Source of the DNA: Leptodontidium sp. MPI-SDFR-AT-0119
Taxonomy: Eukaryota > Ascomycota > Leotiomycetes > Helotiales > Leptodontidiaceae
Length of the DNA stretch: 64,000 bases
Direction: 5' to 3'
Assembly (NCBI GenBank): GCA_020726505.1
Contig: JAHLEZ010000028.1
Location: forward strand, 186,001 to 250,000
Part shown: one piece after another, positions 1-13,834 of the stretch
Position numbering within the stretch: position 1 is the stretch's first letter
How the letters are laid out: each line of letters starts with the position of its first letter
Program-made: the position numbers and the translations under genes
The notes under the pieces: generated by a model
The model's input: only the letters and a program-made list of their open reading frames with translations
Told to the model about the DNA's origin: nothing
Database searches by the model: none

Positions 1-248
1 AAGTATATAATACTAATATCTTAATAAACGGAACCTCTAAATAGCCATATTCAAACAGTTAACCTGAAACTGTGAAAACCTAGCTAGGAATTAGCTGTAG
101 ACGAAACTATGGCTCGATATACAGGAAAGTCCAAGGCTATTACGACGATTCCAAATAAGCTAACGCCTACCGGAATCAAGATTTGGGTTGCTGCACAACG
201 TGGCTTCTTTCTCCGGTGGCTTTACCACCAACTAGGAAAGAAAGGTGG

Positions 249-1856
249 TGTGACGCAACGGGCTTTCTAATTCCTATATACGTTCTTAGAATACAAAGTA
301 AAGATTAAAGATTAAGAGATCAAGAGAAGTTAAATAGGGGCTTGCGGCCTAAGGCCTGTAAGGCACTAATCTATGGCGATGCGCCAGCTCGTCACATTAC
401 CCCCCCCCCCTCCGAAAAGAGCTCGTCCCGAGCGACTAAGTCTAAGTCTCAAAAATGCCTTTTTGCCACGCGTCAGGGTGCCTTAGATCGTCCGAATCGT
501 ATTCGTAGTCGTAATTGTCGTCTAAAGTAGCAATTGTCACCTTCTTTCCGCTTGTACTAGCAGATCGAGAGTTTATAAAAGGCCGGGCTAATTCGTGGTA
601 ATCCTTTAACTAATAGTCGAAACTACTACAGCGCAGGCAAGCACTTATGTCCTTGTACGATTGACGTATCGGTTCGCTGGATAAGAAATGACTAGGTACG
701 TCGATCGAATTTATGCCTATGTTCGAGATATCCATTAAGTCACCGTATCGAGCAGTCGCTAGAGGGGCATTCGCAGTATACGGTCGAGACGAAGGATTTT
801 AAATCGGGTTTGACGGGCCTAAAGTACTTAAACGGGAAGACAGCTTTTATATAGCTCGTAGGAACTAAGGGTATAACGAAGGCAGTTCTAACTATTGCGC
901 GAGACGATTCTTAATTGTTGAGCTAAGACTAAATCGAAAGGCAAAGATCTTGCGGTCGTCGTCTTAATTGTGTCCTTTTACTTTGTACAGTATACGTTCG
1001 AACTTGGCGATGTAGTTAAGTATAGACTCGGAGGCTTGGTCAATTCGATGGAGGCGGTCGATAGCTTCTTGAGTCTTGTTTAGGTTGTCGAGGGCTCGGG
1101 AAAGCTAGTCGAGGATCGATTAGTATAACTAGAATTACTCTTACTCCGCGGTAGTTAGTTGTAGTAATACTTACGACTGGACTTGGGATTCGAGACGGTC
1201 GTATACGTAGTAAAACTGTGCCACGGAGTCGCCAAGGGCGCCGGAGAGGCCATCCACACGTAGTTTGGCTTTGATGGCTAGGAGCCATGTGTCGAAGTAG
1301 TATACTTTGTCGTCGAACTTCGCAGGGTCGAGGAGAATAGGCTTCAGACGAGAGGTTCGTGCTGCTTATAGAACTTCGACTTGTATTTAGAGGTTAGCGA
1401 CTTGCTCAGTGAGCTGCTGAAGTTGCTGGACGGGAGTAGGGGTCGTCATATTATATAAAATCGAAAATGTAGACAAAGGAGAGAGGAAAGGTTGTGAGGT
1501 AAGCTCTATATGGCGGAGAGCTAGGGTATCGTCTCGATCGAGCGTTCAATAGACGAGCAGAGAGTTAATAAGTACGGCAGAGTATTAGAGGTCAAATAGA
1601 ATATTGTTCGGACAGATTAAAGTAGACAGAATACAGAACAGACAGATCAGGCCGGACAGACAGACAGACAGATAGATATAGTAGTCGTAACTAGAGGACT
1701 TTATATAATGTGACGTAACAGGCTTTTTAATTCTTATATACGTTCTTAAAATACAAAGTAAAGATTAAAGATCAAGAGATCAAGAGAAGTTAAATAGGGG
1801 CTTGCGGCCTGAGGCCTGTAAGGCACTAATCTATGGCGATACGCCAGCTCGTCACA
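249..1856 (-). mobile_element. Gag-only short LTR retrotransposon, copy 1 (1608 bp)
   Basis: The two 148-bp LTRs are 249-396 and 1709-1856. The ends are TGTGACGCAACG and CTCGTCACA. The 5-bp target duplication GGTGG is at 244-248 and 1857-1861, so the insertion is complete and base-exact. The element reads on the minus strand. It contains only a Gag frame and a C-run beside the 249-396 LTR, which on the minus strand is a G-rich polypurine tract just before the 3' LTR. There is no protease, reverse transcriptase or integrase, so it must be mobilised in trans. It landed inside the piggyBac transposase. A second copy in opposite orientation is at 37608-39213. Confidence 0.93.
400..1449 (-). pseudogene. 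Gag (capsid/nucleocapsid) of Gag-only LTR element copy 1
   Basis: The frame opens with ATG at 1449-1447 and reads about 340 codons towards the 249-396 LTR. It starts MTTPTPVQQLQQLTEQ, and a retroviral-type capsid stretch follows with KAKLRVDGLSGALGDSVAQF and SILNYIAKFERTVY. Near the end is one degenerate zinc knuckle: CLRC at its head, then a position read as Y where H is expected, and DY where DC is expected. An acidic stretch (DDNYDYEYDSDDLRHPDAW) closes it. Internal TAA/TAG codons replace Gln and Trp codons, so this copy is inactive. Gag would form the particle that packages the RNA. Whether the element depends on one helper family is unknown. Confidence 0.8.
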
Positions 1857-2989
1857 GGTGGTGCTTTTGGAGTTTCAAAGATTCAAGGACTTAATACGAC
1901 TTAATCGGTAGTACCAACTCTTCTTACACAGTTACTAAAGGCCTTATATCACGTCTACCTTGACAACCTCTTTACCTCTATTTAATTACTTGAATATTTG
2001 AGGTCTCAAGGTTTTACAGCTACCGGTACGTGTAGGACATCTTCAGGTGTCTATGAAGACATTATAAAGCTCAAGAAAACGCGGGAAAAAGGTGCCAATG
2101 CGATGCCATGGGGGACAATAGTTATTATCTCTACTAAGTCGGAAAACGTACTATATATCGGCTTCTAAGATTCGGCTTTTGCTCTCGCTATGTTAACATT
2201 CTGGGATAGTAAAAGCACGGTTTTACGGGTGCGAAAACGACTAAAAGAGACAGCCGGTAATACAAAGATCTCTCGGGCTCTATTCGGAAATCAACCTACT
2301 AAGGCACTTAATATCCCAGAGCTGTACGACGCCTACAATCACTATATGGGAGCCGTCGATTTGGGAGATTAACTTCAGGGGCATAATAGAGGCCTCAGAC
2401 GTATTCGGCGTGGGCCAATTCAAGCTCTCCACTAATATATGTTATTAGTCGTTCTTTTCAACTGTTACTTAATTACTCGATACAGTAGTTATGAGCTAAA
2501 AAATGTTTCCCTCTGTTCACAAGACGATTTCCGGTTACAAGTGGTAAACGCATTAATTACTATGGGACGCGATATACCGGACTTACGGAAGAGGCGTATT
2601 TCATAGCTATCTAGAGTTACGGTGGACGTTCCGCTTCATTCACATGAGCTTATTAAAATGACTATAGTACAAAGGAGAGTAGACTGCGTTGCGTGTAAAG
2701 GAGTGAGGTTTAGTGATAGACCTCTACTAAAAAGAGTCGCTTTAGGGAATATTGCACGTAATCTTGGCCGAACTACTAAAAGAAAGGCTATAATGTATGG
2801 GTGTAAGCAATGCGAGGTTGCGCTTTGTAAGAAAACAGATTGCTTTGCATTGTATCATAGAATAGCTTAAATATAGGTAGTAAAAACGATACTTTTGGTG
2901 TAGAGTGCAATTTTTGGTGTTCCTCGCTAAATTACAGGGGGCCTTACAGGCTGTCCACCCCCCTGTAAAAGTGTGTTTTGAACGGCAGC

Positions 2990-5900
2990 TTAGGGGATAA
3001 AAGACACTACGAAGAGTAATTTAGGCATAGTAATAAGAAGTGTGTAACTAGCGGAGCTCCCTCGAACTCCTCCTGACTAAAGTATAGTAATAGAAATGGA
3101 GGGAAGAGTAGTAAAGGTAATACTACTTACTACTCTTGTGGACAAGAAGGCTATTAGTCTAGGGACTATAAGTGTCCTAAGTTCGTAAAGTGGGCGTAAG
3201 ATAATCCTTAAGCTACTAAAGTTAAAGAACGTTTTAAGATAATAAAGAAAAACCTCTAGAATAAATAGAAGGTATACGTTATTATACGCTCTAGGGAACA
3301 GAAGCCCTTTAGCTTTAGTAAGGATACAGGAAAAGGTAATACTAAGTCTTGAGCGTCGAAGGCTTAGGGGATGTTCTAAGACGCTTATATATCGTGGCAG
3401 GTCTAGAGTAACTCGAGACGGATGCGTAAGCGTTATTAAATAGTTTAATAGATAGTAGCTTAAATTATAACTTTCTTAATAAATATAATATTAAAAAATT
3501 AAGGTTTCTCCCTTTATTTAAATGTGATTAAGAGTTTATAACCTTTAATAAGCACCGCTTCTGGGTAACTAACGCCTATGACTTTAATATAAGTGTATAA
3601 GACGACCGTGGGATCTCGAGAACCTTTCGAGAAAGATTTTATAGTTATAAAGATTTAGGGTATAACTTAGTTCTTAGAATAGAGTTCCTAGAATATAAGG
3701 GAGCTAAGTATTACGACTAGAAACTCAAGAAGTGGGCTTACGCCCTGACTTAAGATAAAATCTAGATTGTGGTAGTAAATGAGTTTATTAAGGCCCTTAA
3801 TATCGACCTTAAAACGGTATTATATATTATGTTCTTATCTTAATCCGAATGCGATTGCCTAAGATAATAGGGATCTTGTAGATGTTTGAGGTAGTCGTGG
3901 GATATTTATTTACGTACCGCCGGCGAGGACCCGTCGTAAGTGTTAGCGTTATAAATTAAAGATCCTAAGTTAATATAGTTACTAAACTAGCTCGTAGATT
4001 TAGTAGATATATACGACGACAATCCGCCGACTGCCCTCCTCGAAGAACAAGTCGGATTCGAATATACGATTGACACTAAAGTACTACCTCCGTACGGCCC
4101 CCTCTATAACCTCTCCGAGCCACAACTCGCCGCGCTTTAGGAATATCTGACTATAGTATTGTAGAAGGGGTAGATTTGACTATCTAAGAGTCCCGTAGGT
4201 ACACTAATATTATTTGTGCTAAAGAAAGATAGAGGCTTACAGTTATATATAAATTATTATAGATTAAATAAAGTGACAATTAAAAACCGCCACCCTCTTT
4301 TATTAGTCGATGAGACGTTAGATAGGCTCGGCGGAGCCGTAGTCTTTACGGCGCTAGACCTAAGGGATATATACTACTATATTAAGATTAAAGAAGGACA
4401 TAAATAGAAAATAGCCTTTTGCACAAGATATAGACATTTTAAATATCTAGTAATACTTTTTAAACTATCTAACGCTCTAGTTACGTTTTAGGTGTATATT
4501 AACGAAGCGCTAGCGGGGCTAATTGACTATTTCGTAGTAGTCTACCTCGATAATATCTTTATTTATTCTAAGAATAAGAAGGAATATCGTGAGTATATTC
4601 GGGCCGTCTTCGAACGCCTACGTAAGTATAAGCTCTTTATTAAACTTAGTAAATGTGAGTTTAAGGTAGATGAGGTCGAGTTCTTAGGGTTTAAAGTTAG
4701 ACCTTCTAGGATTTAGGCGGACCTTGAGCGGATCTGTTTTATTTAAAAATAGTTAAAACTAAAGTCTTATAAAGATGTTTAGGTTTTTTTAGGCTTTACG
4801 AATTTCTATCACAGATTTATACTAAAGTACTTTAAGATAGCCGTAGGCTTAACGGGGGCTCTTTAGGGCATAAAAGATAGAGTTAAGAAAGGACCCTTTA
4901 TATTCTTTAATGTAATTAGGAAAAGCTTTATTGATTTGAAAATAGCTTTTACTAGTATACTAGTTATAATGTACTTTGACTTTATAAAGCGTATACGGCT
5001 TAAAACTAATATATTTAGGTTTATAATTGCTAGTGTTATCTCTTAGTAAGTTAATACTTCGTTAGAAGGATCTAGGCAATACTAGAAGCCTGTAGCGTAT
5101 TAGTCTCACAAGATAACTAGTGCCGAGCAGAACTATACTACTTATAATAGAGAGTTATTAGTTATTATAAAGTGTTTTAAGAAGTGGAGACATTACCTTA
5201 AGGGTAGTTTATATATTATTAAAGTACTTACGGACTATAATAACTTCTATTACTTTATAACAGCAAAATACTTAGAGAGTCGACAAGTACAGTAAGTAAT
5301 ATATCTTGCTACTTATAACTTTGAAATCTATTACTGTAAGGGGGCCGAAAACCTTATAGATAGACTTAGTAAGAGACTAGATTATCGGGAATCTAAAGGC
5401 CCTATTAATATCGCTTGGCTACTAATATTTTAAAATAAACTAAAAGGAGCTTTTACGAGTACTTTATGTAGTCGAGGAGCTAATATTAAAGTATTCTTAG
5501 ACGGGGATTATAAAACAATAATAAGACATATGTTTATTATTACTAAAGATCCTGCCAATAGAAGGCCGAGCTTAGTATTAATAGAACTAGTGCGGGCGAC
5601 TTAGAAGAGAATTCTAAAAGCTAAGTATATAAAACTTAGTCCTCTAAATAACGTCTTTAGGGTAATGCCTCTATTTGTGGAGATATTATTATATATGAGG
5701 AGCGAAGGCTAGCCGCCTGTCGCAGGGATCGATAGTTATAAACATTTAATCTTAATATTATAAATAAAAGTAATAATAAGAAGACAGACTACTCTAGCCC
5801 TAATAACAGAACCGCTGCGGGACTTAATTATCTTTACTTAACGTAATAATAAAAGCTATAGAAATATAGTAAATATAGTGAGTAAATATAAGTCTTAATA

Positions 5901-7300
5901 AGATAATTAGTAGAATCTGGACGCATCAGGGCTTCTCTAATAGGACAATCGATTTTATATTCTAAATAATCTAGTATTAAGAACAGAAATTATGAAACTT
6001 TATTATAATGACTCGTTAGTAGGGCACTACAGTGTTACGAAGACTTCGTAACTCCTCCGTAGAACTTACTTCTAAGAGAAAATAAAAGACGATATTAGAA
6101 TATATCTTAAAGAATATAATATTTATTAAAGGATTAAATCAAAACGACATACGCTATATAGACTTTTAGTAAGTCTCCTGAGGCTTTCGCGGCCTTAGTC
6201 CGAGATTTCAATAGATTTTATCACAAGGTTACCGCCTTATAGAGACTTATATAGTAGCCTAGATCTTAATTATATATTAATAGTTATTGACTGATATTCG
6301 AAGATAACTTAGTACTTAGTATACCGTAAAACGATTAATACTCCCGAACTTGCGGAATTACTCTTTAAGAAGGTGTTTTCCCTCTTTAGTATACTTCAGG
6401 GCATTATATCTGATAGAGGTACAGTGTTTATTAGTAAATTCTAGTTTATACTTTACTTTTATATATATATAAAGTAAAGACTAAGCTCTACTTATTATTT
6501 ATAAACCAATAACTAAATAAAACGTTAGAATTAAAATCTAGAGATGTACTTCCGCGCCTTTTGCAAAACATCCTAAAAGAATTAGGCAACTAAACTATTA
6601 TTCGCGGAGTTTATATATAATAATTCTTTATATTAGTCTCTATAGACAACTCCTTTTTATATATATTACAGTTATAAACTAGTAATGCCATAGAACCCTA
6701 AGGATAGGATTTAAGGAGGAGATATACTAATTACTCGAGATAGAATAAAGTTACTAAATAAATAAAGGGCTGAACTTGCGGAAGCCTGGAGTCGTGCGTA
6801 ATAAAGTCGGGAAGTATATTATAATACTCGACACTTAAAGAAGTACTTCTAAATTAAATAATAAGTGATACTAAACACTAAAAATATACGGTTAAAGACT
6901 AGAAAGTTATCGCTAAAATATATTAGTCTATTTTAGATTATTAAATACGTAAGTGATACGGCGTATACCCTAAAGTTACTAAGCTTATATAAAAGACTAT
7001 ATCTAATATTCCACGTCTTATTACTAGAAGAATATATAGCGCGAGTTAGTAACGAACTAAGGAGTTTCCCCCTTAAGGAGCTTCCGGAGCTAAGTAATAA
7101 AGATGACTTATAAGAGTGGGAAGTCGAAAGTATCCTTACGCACAAGTAAATTAGAAGAAGTAAAATTAGGTAATACTTAATTAAATAGAGGGACTTTTTA
7201 GAAGATTATAATACTTAGCTCCTAGTATACTTAAATTTAGAGAATGCTAAGGAAACTCTAGACGTATATAACAAAAACTATAGGTTAGAAAGTTAAATGC
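2990..7300 (+). mobile_element. Gypsy (Ty3) chromovirus, heavily RIP-damaged gag-pol
   Basis: One decayed polyprotein can be followed in plus-strand frames. It shows a CCHC zinc knuckle at about 3137 (SCGQEGY, with H changed to Y), an aspartic protease relic near 3450 (LDSSLNYNFLNKYN), and reverse transcriptase at 4020-4730. In the YxDD box the second Asp reads Asn (VYLDNIFIYS, near 4545). Next come RNase H at about 4760-5400, the integrase zinc region near 6020 (GHYSVTKT), an integrase core with SIDFITRLPPY near 6210 and SDRGTVF near 6414, and a C-terminal chromodomain at about 7105-7275 (EWEVESILTHK, then DFLEDYNT). The chromodomain puts it among the chromoviruses, which target heterochromatin. 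I could not define its LTRs; both outer limits are approximate. Confidence 0.85.
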
Positions 7301-9540
7301 CGGTTATAAAGAGGCGTAAAACCTCCGGGTAACTTACGGGGAAATTTAGTAAACCTCGACGTAAGGTCGGGAGGCTAAGAAAACACTGCCGCTTATAAAT
7401 GAAGATACTCTTTCCTTGTATTTTCTTACGAAGGTTTTTTAGGGTTTTATTAAGGCTTTTAGTATAAACTTAATAATAATGTGAGAAGTATAATAAAATC
7501 GCGAGGAATAAGAATGTCACGATATATAATTAATAATATAGAGGGCAGAGAAAAGTTCTATTCTAATTACGAAGTAATAGCGTAACGTCATTATAAAGTA
7601 CTTAAGGTATAGGGTATTTATTTTATAAAAATAAATTATTAAAAAACCCCCCGAAAACTCTAAAGTAAACTAAACCTAACTTACAAGCGCTATTAAGTAG
7701 TAAAGTACTATAGAACATCTCCTGGGATAGCTCTAGTTGTGTTATTAGAAGTAATGCCACCTTAGTATAATATTAATATATATTAGCTATAAGGAGGTTA
7801 TAAATAACTTACTATAGTTATTATAACTTCGCGGTATATCCGAATCTCTATTACGAGTTCTTTTAATAATCTATGTAAGATTTAGTCGGACTTAGAGGCG
7901 GAAGTAGTAATATACGCGTTCTTGAACTTAGTTATATTACTAATTAAGCGCACTATTCCCTTATAGAACTTGCGGAATTCCTAGGATTCTATTAGTATAC
8001 TACTAGCGAATCGCTAAAGGAATAAGACTTACTTTAAGAGTACCTTTTAAAGGGGAAACCTAGTTAGGATCTTTCTTGTCGGGCTTAAAAGTGACGCGCG
8101 AGGAGGAGTTAGTTATATTGTGCTTTAAGAGCTAAGCGGAAAAGTTCTAAATACCCTCGGGGACTAGAAGGTTAATATTATTCGTAAAATTATTAGAAAG
8201 AAGTTACTAATTGTCTCAAAGTTAAATCTAGAAATCTAAGGTAAGGTTCTTTATAATATAGACATCTTTATAAAAGGCACGCGGAATCTGTTTACTTTGT
8301 AATTAATATATAGTTCACTTTTATTAAGTTAGAACGTGTTATTATTAGTAAAAGCCTACAAAAGTGAGTACGTATTAAGATATAGGCGTTTTTTATAATA
8401 GAGTAACGATCGTAATTCTTTTTGCCTTCCTCGTTAATATAGTAGATAATTAGATCGATTAGTATTACTTTGAAATACTAGCCACAAGAACCGCGCCGAG
8501 GCTAGTTTACTAAGTCGTCGGAGGTAATATTCTTAGTAAGACGAGTGAAGTTTATAATAATAATAGTATAAACGAGGATAATTAAATGATTTATTAAGAG
8601 AGGCAAAGGCACCGGGGTAATTATATGATGTGAGGGAGCTAAAGAAGAGTTATTATTATGACTGGGACACGTTATATATACACGTCCCTAGTGAGGGCGC
8701 GGAGCCGTAATTACTAAACACTTATTTATATTATTTGTACCGCATTTACTTATTAGTCAGCCACGAACGCGCTACTAAGGAGCACCTTCCTCGCCGCCTA
8801 GCCAAAGTCGAATTAACTCTCTATACGTATTTACGTATTTTACGAGTATAGGAAATCTAGTATAGTTACACTAAGGTCCTTTAACTAAAAACAAACTTCT
8901 TCTGTTAATTATAAAGTTATCCTTAAATACTAAGTCGAAATTCTGACAAGTTTCACGCTAATATATATAGAGTTATCGGACGACGTCTGACGGACTAATG
9001 GCGGTGTAGTGTCGCGGTCTTGGCGCAGTGATCTAAATACGTATATCGCAGTGATTAGCTGTACTTAACTATTAGTTCCCGATCACTTAATAAGTACTTA
9101 GCCTCACCGACAGTGATGTGATTGTGTATCGCACTCTAATTAGTTCTTGCTTCTCGCGTAACTACCTTCTAGAACACTTGTACTAAATCACAACGATTAG
9201 TTAGGATCTTTAGTGTCGCGGACGCTACTACGGGGAGAGGGAATAGTTGTTATATATACGCGCACTTGTTTCCTCTAAGCTAAGGAGCCTAAGGACTAAT
9301 GTTAATACAGGGGTGTAATGAACTCTATTTGTCTAAATAGTAGTAGGACATATCACGACTACGTATGTCCTCGCACGCCGGTGCTTTAGTGCCCCGTACG
9401 GGACACCCCCTCTATATATACGCTTCCCCTCTAGACTTCTTAGAAGGCCAGAGATTAGTTCTAAATATATTTTCTGAACTGTAATTCTATAAGCTTTGCC
9501 TACCGTGATACTCAACACCTTACATAGATACTCTATATAA
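7300..9540. other. AT-rich degraded DNA between the Gypsy and Copia-A pol regions
   Basis: I find no gene here. Stops are dense in all frames and TpA is abundant. The left part (7300-8000) is probably the 3' end of the Gypsy element, and the right part probably the lost gag/protease region of the Copia-A element whose integrase starts near 9540. A stretch at about 9316-9520, ending in a CTCAACA-like motif, looks LTR-like, but I could not find matching target duplications. Confidence 0.4.
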
Positions 9541-10011
9541 GTTCCGCTTTGAGTTATAAGACAACATTGACTTTAATTATATAGTCTACGTTAATATCGT
9601 AATATTTAAAGAATAATATACCCTTTATATAATAAATGAGGCAACGGGTTTTAGTGCGGCGAAACTACTCTAAAAGGCCCCTAGTTCCGCTACAACTCAG
9701 GCCACCTTTAACGTATTTAAGTTAGTATAAATTAACACTTACCTTAGACCCCCGGATTTCGTAGTATACGACTACGGCACTAATTTTAACTTTAAGGAGT
9801 TTAAGAGCGTACTTAGGTCCGTAAGTAGTACTCCTAAGCTAGTACCTGTGGAGGCACACTATTTAATTGGCAAAGTTAAATAATACTACTGCCTATTACG
9901 CTATACTTATGAAATCGTTATAAAAGAGCACCTTAAGTTAAGCGACGAAGACTAACTATAAATAGTAATAAAAGTAGTAAACGATATAACTAGACTTAAT
10001 AGGCTTATCCC

Positions 10012-10178
10012 TGTGACGATTCTGGCGCTTCAGGTGCTGACGTCACGTGTTTAGGGGCTAGTGTTTCAGCTCTGAGGATATAGGGGTCAGCTCTTATAGC
10101 TGACCTTCTTCTGTATCTATTGTTCTAAGTACGAAGTGTATTGTCTTGAATCTGTCTGTCTTGAGTGCCTCCGTAACA
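10012..10178. repeat. Solo LTR (167 bp) inside Copia-A integrase
   Basis: It begins TGTGACGATTCTGG and ends CCTCCGTAACA, with a perfect 5-bp duplication ATCCC at 10007-10011 and 10179-10183. It is less AT-rich than its host, which fits a later arrival. No internal region remains, so it is the product of LTR-LTR recombination. It shares no obvious sequence with the other LTR families here apart from the TG..CA ends. Confidence 0.92.
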
Positions 10179-12349
10179 ATCCCTACACTACTTGTTTTCG
10201 GCGCATACCTTAAAATAATAGAGTTAAACCCCTTAAATCCGTTAGTCGAATAACATGCGGCTATAATTAAGAAAGTTATAAAGGAAGTATAGAAAATTTA
10301 TATTACGCGCAAAGTTAATAATATATTAGCTATACGAAACGGCCCTAAAACTACTTATATTTACAGTCTCTACCTCAATAATTAAGTTCTAGTGTATTAA
10401 AAGGGTAAAGGATAAATAAGACTTTACGATTTCTTAGGTATTAAGGGAGAATTATATAAGATTAACATAGGAAATAAGAGAATACGTACGTTTTAATTAA
10501 CTATAATTCGTCCCTTTAAGATAAATACCTTTAGTATTAAATAATAAAAAGAAAACTTATTAGAGGATATTTATAAGTAATATCTAAGATCCTTAATTAA
10601 AAACACTACTGAAATAACACTAAATCTACCCCGAATCACTATTTAAATTCCATTTACGAAACACCTCTTAAATTTACTAACTATTAATAACGATTACAAT
10701 ACTAAAGTGTTTTTAACTAAGAAAGAGACGAGGGACTAAGAGTTATCTATTAAACTTCGAGCTAAAGGGAAGATTATAGCGCTTAGACTACTATTCTAAT
10801 AGTCCCGAAGGACGGAATACGAAATACTTATCAAAAAGGGTGTTTTTATACTTATTTATAAGGACAACCTTAGAGTAAAAGGCCACCGTATCTTTAAGTC
10901 AAGAATAATAGACGAGGTCAAAGGTAAAGAGACGTTAACTCTATATAAGAAGTCAAGACTAGTAATTTAATACTTTAATAATAAAGGGAAGAGAGAGATT
11001 TTGACTTAGTCTCTAATAATTTAATAATCTAGTTAACAATTACTTATATTTTTAGCCGCTACTGTCAAGCACTTAAATCGCCTCTAAAACCAGTCCGAAT
11101 CTTATTTAACTATTAGGGACATCACTTAAACTTACGTCTAAGTAAAGACAAGGCTTCTCCGGGACATTTTTATATAGCCACTAGAAGAGATCGCTAGGGA
11201 TTTCCCTCCTAGTATAATATTCATAGTAGTATTACCGTTATATAATATACTTAAGTCTAGAAACTATTAGTTTAATACGTACTATAAACATTATATAAAG
11301 AACCTATAAATAGAGACATTAATATACAACTTATACTTACTAATTAGTACTAAAGAAAGCTATGACTTTAAAGTCGTAGGGATGTAAATAGACGATACCT
11401 TGATTCTAGGAAATAAGGACTTCTTAGTAAGATAGTAAAATGAGATTATAAAGGCCAGTTTTATAACGAAGCCAATATAGGTACTACTCCTTACTAAAAT
11501 TATTACGTTTAATAAGTGTACTATTTCTATAGACGGGGATAGCCTCTATATATTATAAAAGGGTCAGGGAGTAAGGCTAAAGCTAGTTAACGTAGAGAAA
11601 GAGGACTATAAGAAGGCCTATAAAGAGTAACGAGCTTATGCGGCTTATTTTACTACTATTTATTAGCCGGAAGTAACGTTTAATCTCTTAGTTATAATGT
11701 AATACTAAGATCCGACGGAAGACGACGTTAAGACCTTAAACTTACGCCTTAAATAGTAGATAAATAACCTAAAGAGAGGACTTTAATATATACTAATTAA
11801 CTTACGGTCTACGAAGGTCTACGTTTTTATAAACAGTTCTTTTATTAATAATAAAGACTTAAATTTATAAATAAGTTTCGTATTAGTAATTAGTGCCGAA
11901 ATAGTGGGGGATACGCAATTTACCTTAATTAGTAATATCGTGTATACTAGCTTAATAAAATGTAAGAGAGTAACTCGTGTAGTACTTACATCAGAGCTAT
12001 ATACTATAGTAGCTAATATTAATATATTAATCTCCCTTAGTATTATTATTAATATAATAACTAACAAGCTTAATATCTCACGTCTTCTTACTATTATTTA
12101 CACGGATTCTTTGTCCCTTTATAAGTATATTATTAAGCTCAGTACGACAAAAGAGAAGCGTCTAATAATTAATATTATAACTATTCGTTAATTATACGAG
12201 CGCAAAGAACTAACGGAGGTTTAATAAATTAATAGTATTAATAATCCTATTAACGCTATAACGAGGAGTACTCCGAATAAGGCTCTTCGGGATTTTATTA
12301 ACACTAATATCCTCACTATTAAAATAAAGGGTTAAGTTTAACAGTTAAC

Positions 12350-13834
12350 TAGAGTCGATTCGGACTAGTAACGGAGGGGTTTTCTTTTACTCGTTAATTT
12401 TTTTTTATATATTTCTTTATAACGCTTATTTTATTGATTTATTACTTACGATTATTTTTATATTTAGTTAATTTATAAAGTCAAAAACACACTCGATTTA
12501 GTTTTAAACACCCTTTAATTTAAAGCACTAATAGGCGGCCTTACGACGACACTTTAATAAGGACTAACTACCGGTTTTACTAAAGGGGGCTACTCTCGTA
12601 TAGTAATATAAAGAAAGTGCCGCTATAAAGAACTTACTACGAAATTAATCTAAAATAAGGCCAAATCCCTTACTTATAGATATTTAAAAGAAGTTCTTCG
12701 TCCTTTTCCTCCGCGTTATAACGGCGACTTCGGCGGAGACGCTTAGTAGGAGTATCGTCCTCACCGCCGTCCTCCTTATTACACTTAATAGCGGTAGAGG
12801 AGACGACGGTAAGGAGCCGGTTTAAGACTAGTACCGTCTCTTATAATAAAGCGTTAATACTTAAAAGTCTTAGTATTAAAAAGGGATAAAGGGGTTAACT
12901 TACTACTTACGAGCTAACTAAGCTAGCGATTTCCTGGCGTATAACGCGCGTTTCCTCTAATAACGCTAGCGACAACTCCTTAGTAGTCTTTAGTACGCTA
13001 GTAATAGCGACTAATAATGCCGAATTAATTAATTCAACGATAGTAATAATAACTTCTTTATCTTTTACCTCGAGGGCAATAACTAAACAAAAGTATTCTT
13101 TAGCGACAAACCACGGAATCTACTATATATTAATAACTATATATTCGGAGTACTTTCGGCGAGGATTTAAATATAATTTAAAATAAAGAAAAGAAATAAG
13201 AATACTTATTAAGTTACACTAAGACTTCTTCTTTACGTAATATACGTATTTCTTACTCTTAAGATTATTAAAGGCGTATTCGTGGGATAAGTTCTTTACG
13301 AGGAGACAAACGCACTAAATATAGCTTTTATAATATACGAGGTCGAGCGCTCTTGTGAGTATAAGTATAAGTACTATTTTTAGTTAATACACTATTTCCC
13401 TACTGAACTATCTCTAAAGAGTATATTTACTTTTAGCTTGTCTATTTAATTTAATATAGTCTTCTTAGAAATATTAGTTTTTAAGTTATATTAAGCGAAT
13501 TTAGGGAGATTAGAAAGTAGTATACGTATAGTAATTATATATATATTTACTAAAGAGATTCCAAACCTTTAGGGGGAGGCGACACATATATATATCTATT
13601 ACGTTATATAATACTAAAGGTTCCTATTATTACTGGTTCTCGCTTAACTTCGCTACTGTGTCTTGCTATATTCGGACCCCTTTCGGGACACTTTCGAGAC
13701 ACTTTCGGGACACTATCAGATTAAGATCAGACGATATTAAATACTCTGTCATTTTATTTGTTATTTCTTATATATTACTCGTTATTTGCTTTTACGTGTG
13801 TTAAAAATAGTTTTTCTAAAGGAAGTTTTGCTTA
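12350..13834 (+). other. Non-coding 3' region of Copia-A copy 1
   Basis: No protein similarity is seen. It contains a short run of related GGGACACTTTCGGGACACTA-like repeats near 13680-13720. Just before the LTR is a weak purine-rich tract (AAAGGAAG near 13818), which could be the polypurine primer. Confidence 0.4.

Larger units (their letters stand above)
1..2870 (+). pseudogene. piggyBac-type (PGBD, DDE_Tnp_1_7) transposase, RIP-damaged and split by an LTR element
   Basis: A decayed transposase reads through 1-248 and 1862-2870; its N-terminus lies off the window. With the 249-1856 insert and one copy of its GGTGG duplication removed, the frame closes as GKKGG/AFGVSKI. The three acidic residues of the piggyBac DDD catalytic triad can be placed: the Asp in VDETMARYTG near 111, the Asp in YHVYLDNLFTS at 1962-1964, and the Asp in NHYMGAVDLGD at 2358-2360. 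The C-terminal end is cysteine-rich (VDCVACKG, then YGCKQCEVALCKKTDC), as in the piggyBac C-terminal zinc-binding domain. Stops and transitions along the frame (for example Q to stop after VDLGD) show it is dead. A TTAA-flanked terminal repeat was not located. The family call rests on the spacing and motifs and is fairly firm. Confidence 0.82.

Noticed and set aside
1040..1288. 82-codon minus-strand frame
   Set aside because: A shifted shadow of the Gag frame of the Gag-only element.
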